Source: Streptomyces sp. AC512_CC834 | Lineage (GTDB): Bacteria; Actinomycetota; Actinomycetes; Streptomycetales; Streptomycetaceae | NCBI RefSeq assembly: GCF_019049325.1 | Contig: NZ_JAGMUO010000014.1 | Span: forward strand, 364,292-428,291 | Direction of reading: 5' to 3' | DNA length: 64,000 bases | Shown: piece by piece, positions 63,217 to 64,000 of the stretch | Numbering within the stretch: position 1 is the first letter of the stretch | Layout of the letters: every line of letters begins with the position of its first letter | The notes under the pieces: model-generated | Told to the model about the DNA's origin: nothing | Databases searched by the model: none | The model's input: only the letters and a program-made list of their open reading frames with translations | Made by a program: the position numbers and the translations under genes

Positions 63217-64000
63217 TCAGCCCGCCAGCGTCTTCAGGCGCCCCACCGCCTCCTCGAGGACCGAGGTCCGTTTGCAGAAGGCGAACCGGACGAAGGGCGC
63301 GCCCTCCTCCCGGTGGTCGTAGAAGACCGCGTTGGGGACGGCGACGACCCCGGCGCGCCGGGGCAGGGAGCGGCAGAAGGCGAAGCCGTCGCTCTCGCCG
63401 AGGGGGCGGATGTCGGTGGTGACGAAGTACGTCCCGGCGGGCCGGTACACGCCGAAGCCCGCCTCCGTCAGCCCCGCCGCCAGCAGGTCCCGCTTGGCCT
63501 CCATGTCCTCCCGGTAGGCGGCGAAGTACGAGTCGGGCAGCGCGAGGGCGTCCGCGACCGCGTACTGGAACGGGCCGGAGGCCACGTACGTCAGGTACTG
63601 CTTGGCCGAGCGGACCGCCGTGACCAGGGCGGGCGTGGCGGTGACCCAGCCGACCTTCCAGCCGGTGAACGAGAACGTCTTGCCGGCCGACCCGATCGTG
63701 ACCGTGCGCTCGCGCATCCCCGGGAAGGTCGCCAGGGGGATGTGCTCGGCCGTGCCGAAGACCAGGTGCTCGTAGACCTCGTCGGTCACCACCAGCAGGT
63801 CCCGCTCCACGGCCAGCTCGGCGATGGCCGACAGTTCGGCGCGGGTCAGGACCGTGCCGGTCGGGTTGTGCGGGGTGTTCAGGAGCAGCAGGCGGGTGCG
63901 GTCGGTGACCGCGTCGCGCAGCTCGTCGAGGTCCAGCCGGAAGCAGGCCTCCCCGGTCTTCCCGGACTCCCCGGACTCTCTCGTCTCCCTGCCCTCCCCC
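63217..64000 (-). CDS. PLP-dependent class I/II aminotransferase, C-terminal part
   Basis: The visible 260 residues cover the PLP domain and C-terminus: NTPHNPTGTVLTRAEL, VTDEVYEHLVFG, the Schiff-base lysine region GSAGKTFSFTGWKVGW, and RFAFCKRTSVLEEAV. It resembles kynurenine/methionine-type aminotransferases (also annotated as N-succinyldiaminopimelate aminotransferase in actinobacteria). A run of Gly/Glu/Ser/Thr codons near the window edge (63950-63999) is an unusual low-complexity insert. The N-terminus lies outside. Confidence 0.9.
   Translation of the reverse strand, partial: GEGRETRESGESGKTGEACFRLDLDELRDAVTDRTRLLLLNTPHNPTGTVLTRAELSAIAELAVERDLLVVTDEVYEHLVFGTAEHIPLATFPGMRERTVTIGSAGKTFSFTGWKVGWVTATPALVTAVRSAKQYLTYVASGPFQYAVADALALPDSYFAAYREDMEAKRDLLAAGLTEAGFGVYRPAGTYFVTTDIRPLGESDGFAFCRSLPRRAGVVAVPNAVFYDHREEGAPFVRFAFCKRTSVLEEAVGRLKTLAG

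Overview
The window is Streptomyces chromosome, or a very close relative. It shows very high G+C with strong GC3 bias, GTG/TTG starts, many 4-bp GTGA/ATGA gene overlaps, XRE-DUF5753 + DUF397 pairs, ECF41 and BTAD regulators, and the actinobacterial dnaK-grpE-dnaJ-hspR operon with HAIR operators. Most of it looks like core chromosome with small regulatory cassettes.

Layout. 0-9.1 kb: the first codons of a cold-shock gene; an aldo/keto reductase divergent from an HTH regulator across a perfect palindrome; ferritin-like, TerD, VOC and PAP2-like membrane genes; and an operon of an RHH repressor, a DUF4097 protein and a DrrAB-type ABC exporter. 9.2-14 kb: kdpFABC preceded by a 27-residue membrane peptide. 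14-17 kb: an ECF41 sigma factor with its flavin oxidoreductase, and a secreted deacetylase. 17.2-20.6 kb: a TetR gene and three genes (two secreted SRPBCC proteins flanking a quinone-oxidoreductase-like enzyme) tied together by a duplicated operator/promoter. 20.6-23.8 kb: a SARP-type regulator broken by two frameshifts, and a sigma factor, membrane protein and lipoprotein set.

23.8-34.4 kb is the main accessory block. A 22-bp copy of the tRNA-Gly 3' end lies at 23814-23835, and the intact tRNA-Gly(CCC) at 34408-34481 carries the same sequence with one mismatch, in direct orientation. This is the geometry of an element inserted at a tRNA 3' end. No integrase remains. The block carries VapBC, a cassette of MazG-like protein, nucleotide-sugar dehydrogenase (frameshifted), SIR2-like protein and degenerate Nudix protein, a two-domain HATPase, XRE-DUF5753/DUF397, a TPR-type XRE regulator and a canonical Nudix hydrolase. 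The cassette is a candidate undescribed NAD/nucleotide-centred, possibly defensive, system.

34.4-47 kb: tRNA-Gly, a small zinc protein, dcd, a phosphoribosyltransferase, a TetR/SDR/reductase cluster, a Yip1-domain protein, a complete IS607-type element (serine recombinase and TnpB), an FG-GAP lipoprotein, a large membrane Fe-S oxidoreductase and a MraY/WecA-like transferase. 47.1-51.6 kb: the HspR-controlled dnaK operon, with clpB, also under a HAIR site, at 58-60.7 kb.

51.7-57.8 kb: an orphan sugar-binding lipoprotein behind a 9-bp tandem repeat, then a second notable cluster. It has four paralogous LuxR-type regulators, three of them in one translationally coupled operon. Divergent from that operon are a 69-residue secreted peptide with two exact DSVWS motifs and a Rieske-fold protein in which both ligand-position histidines are arginine. 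This looks like a peptide-signal and receptor arrangement. The window ends with clpB, an orphan large serine recombinase, a YbjN-domain protein and a truncated aminotransferase.
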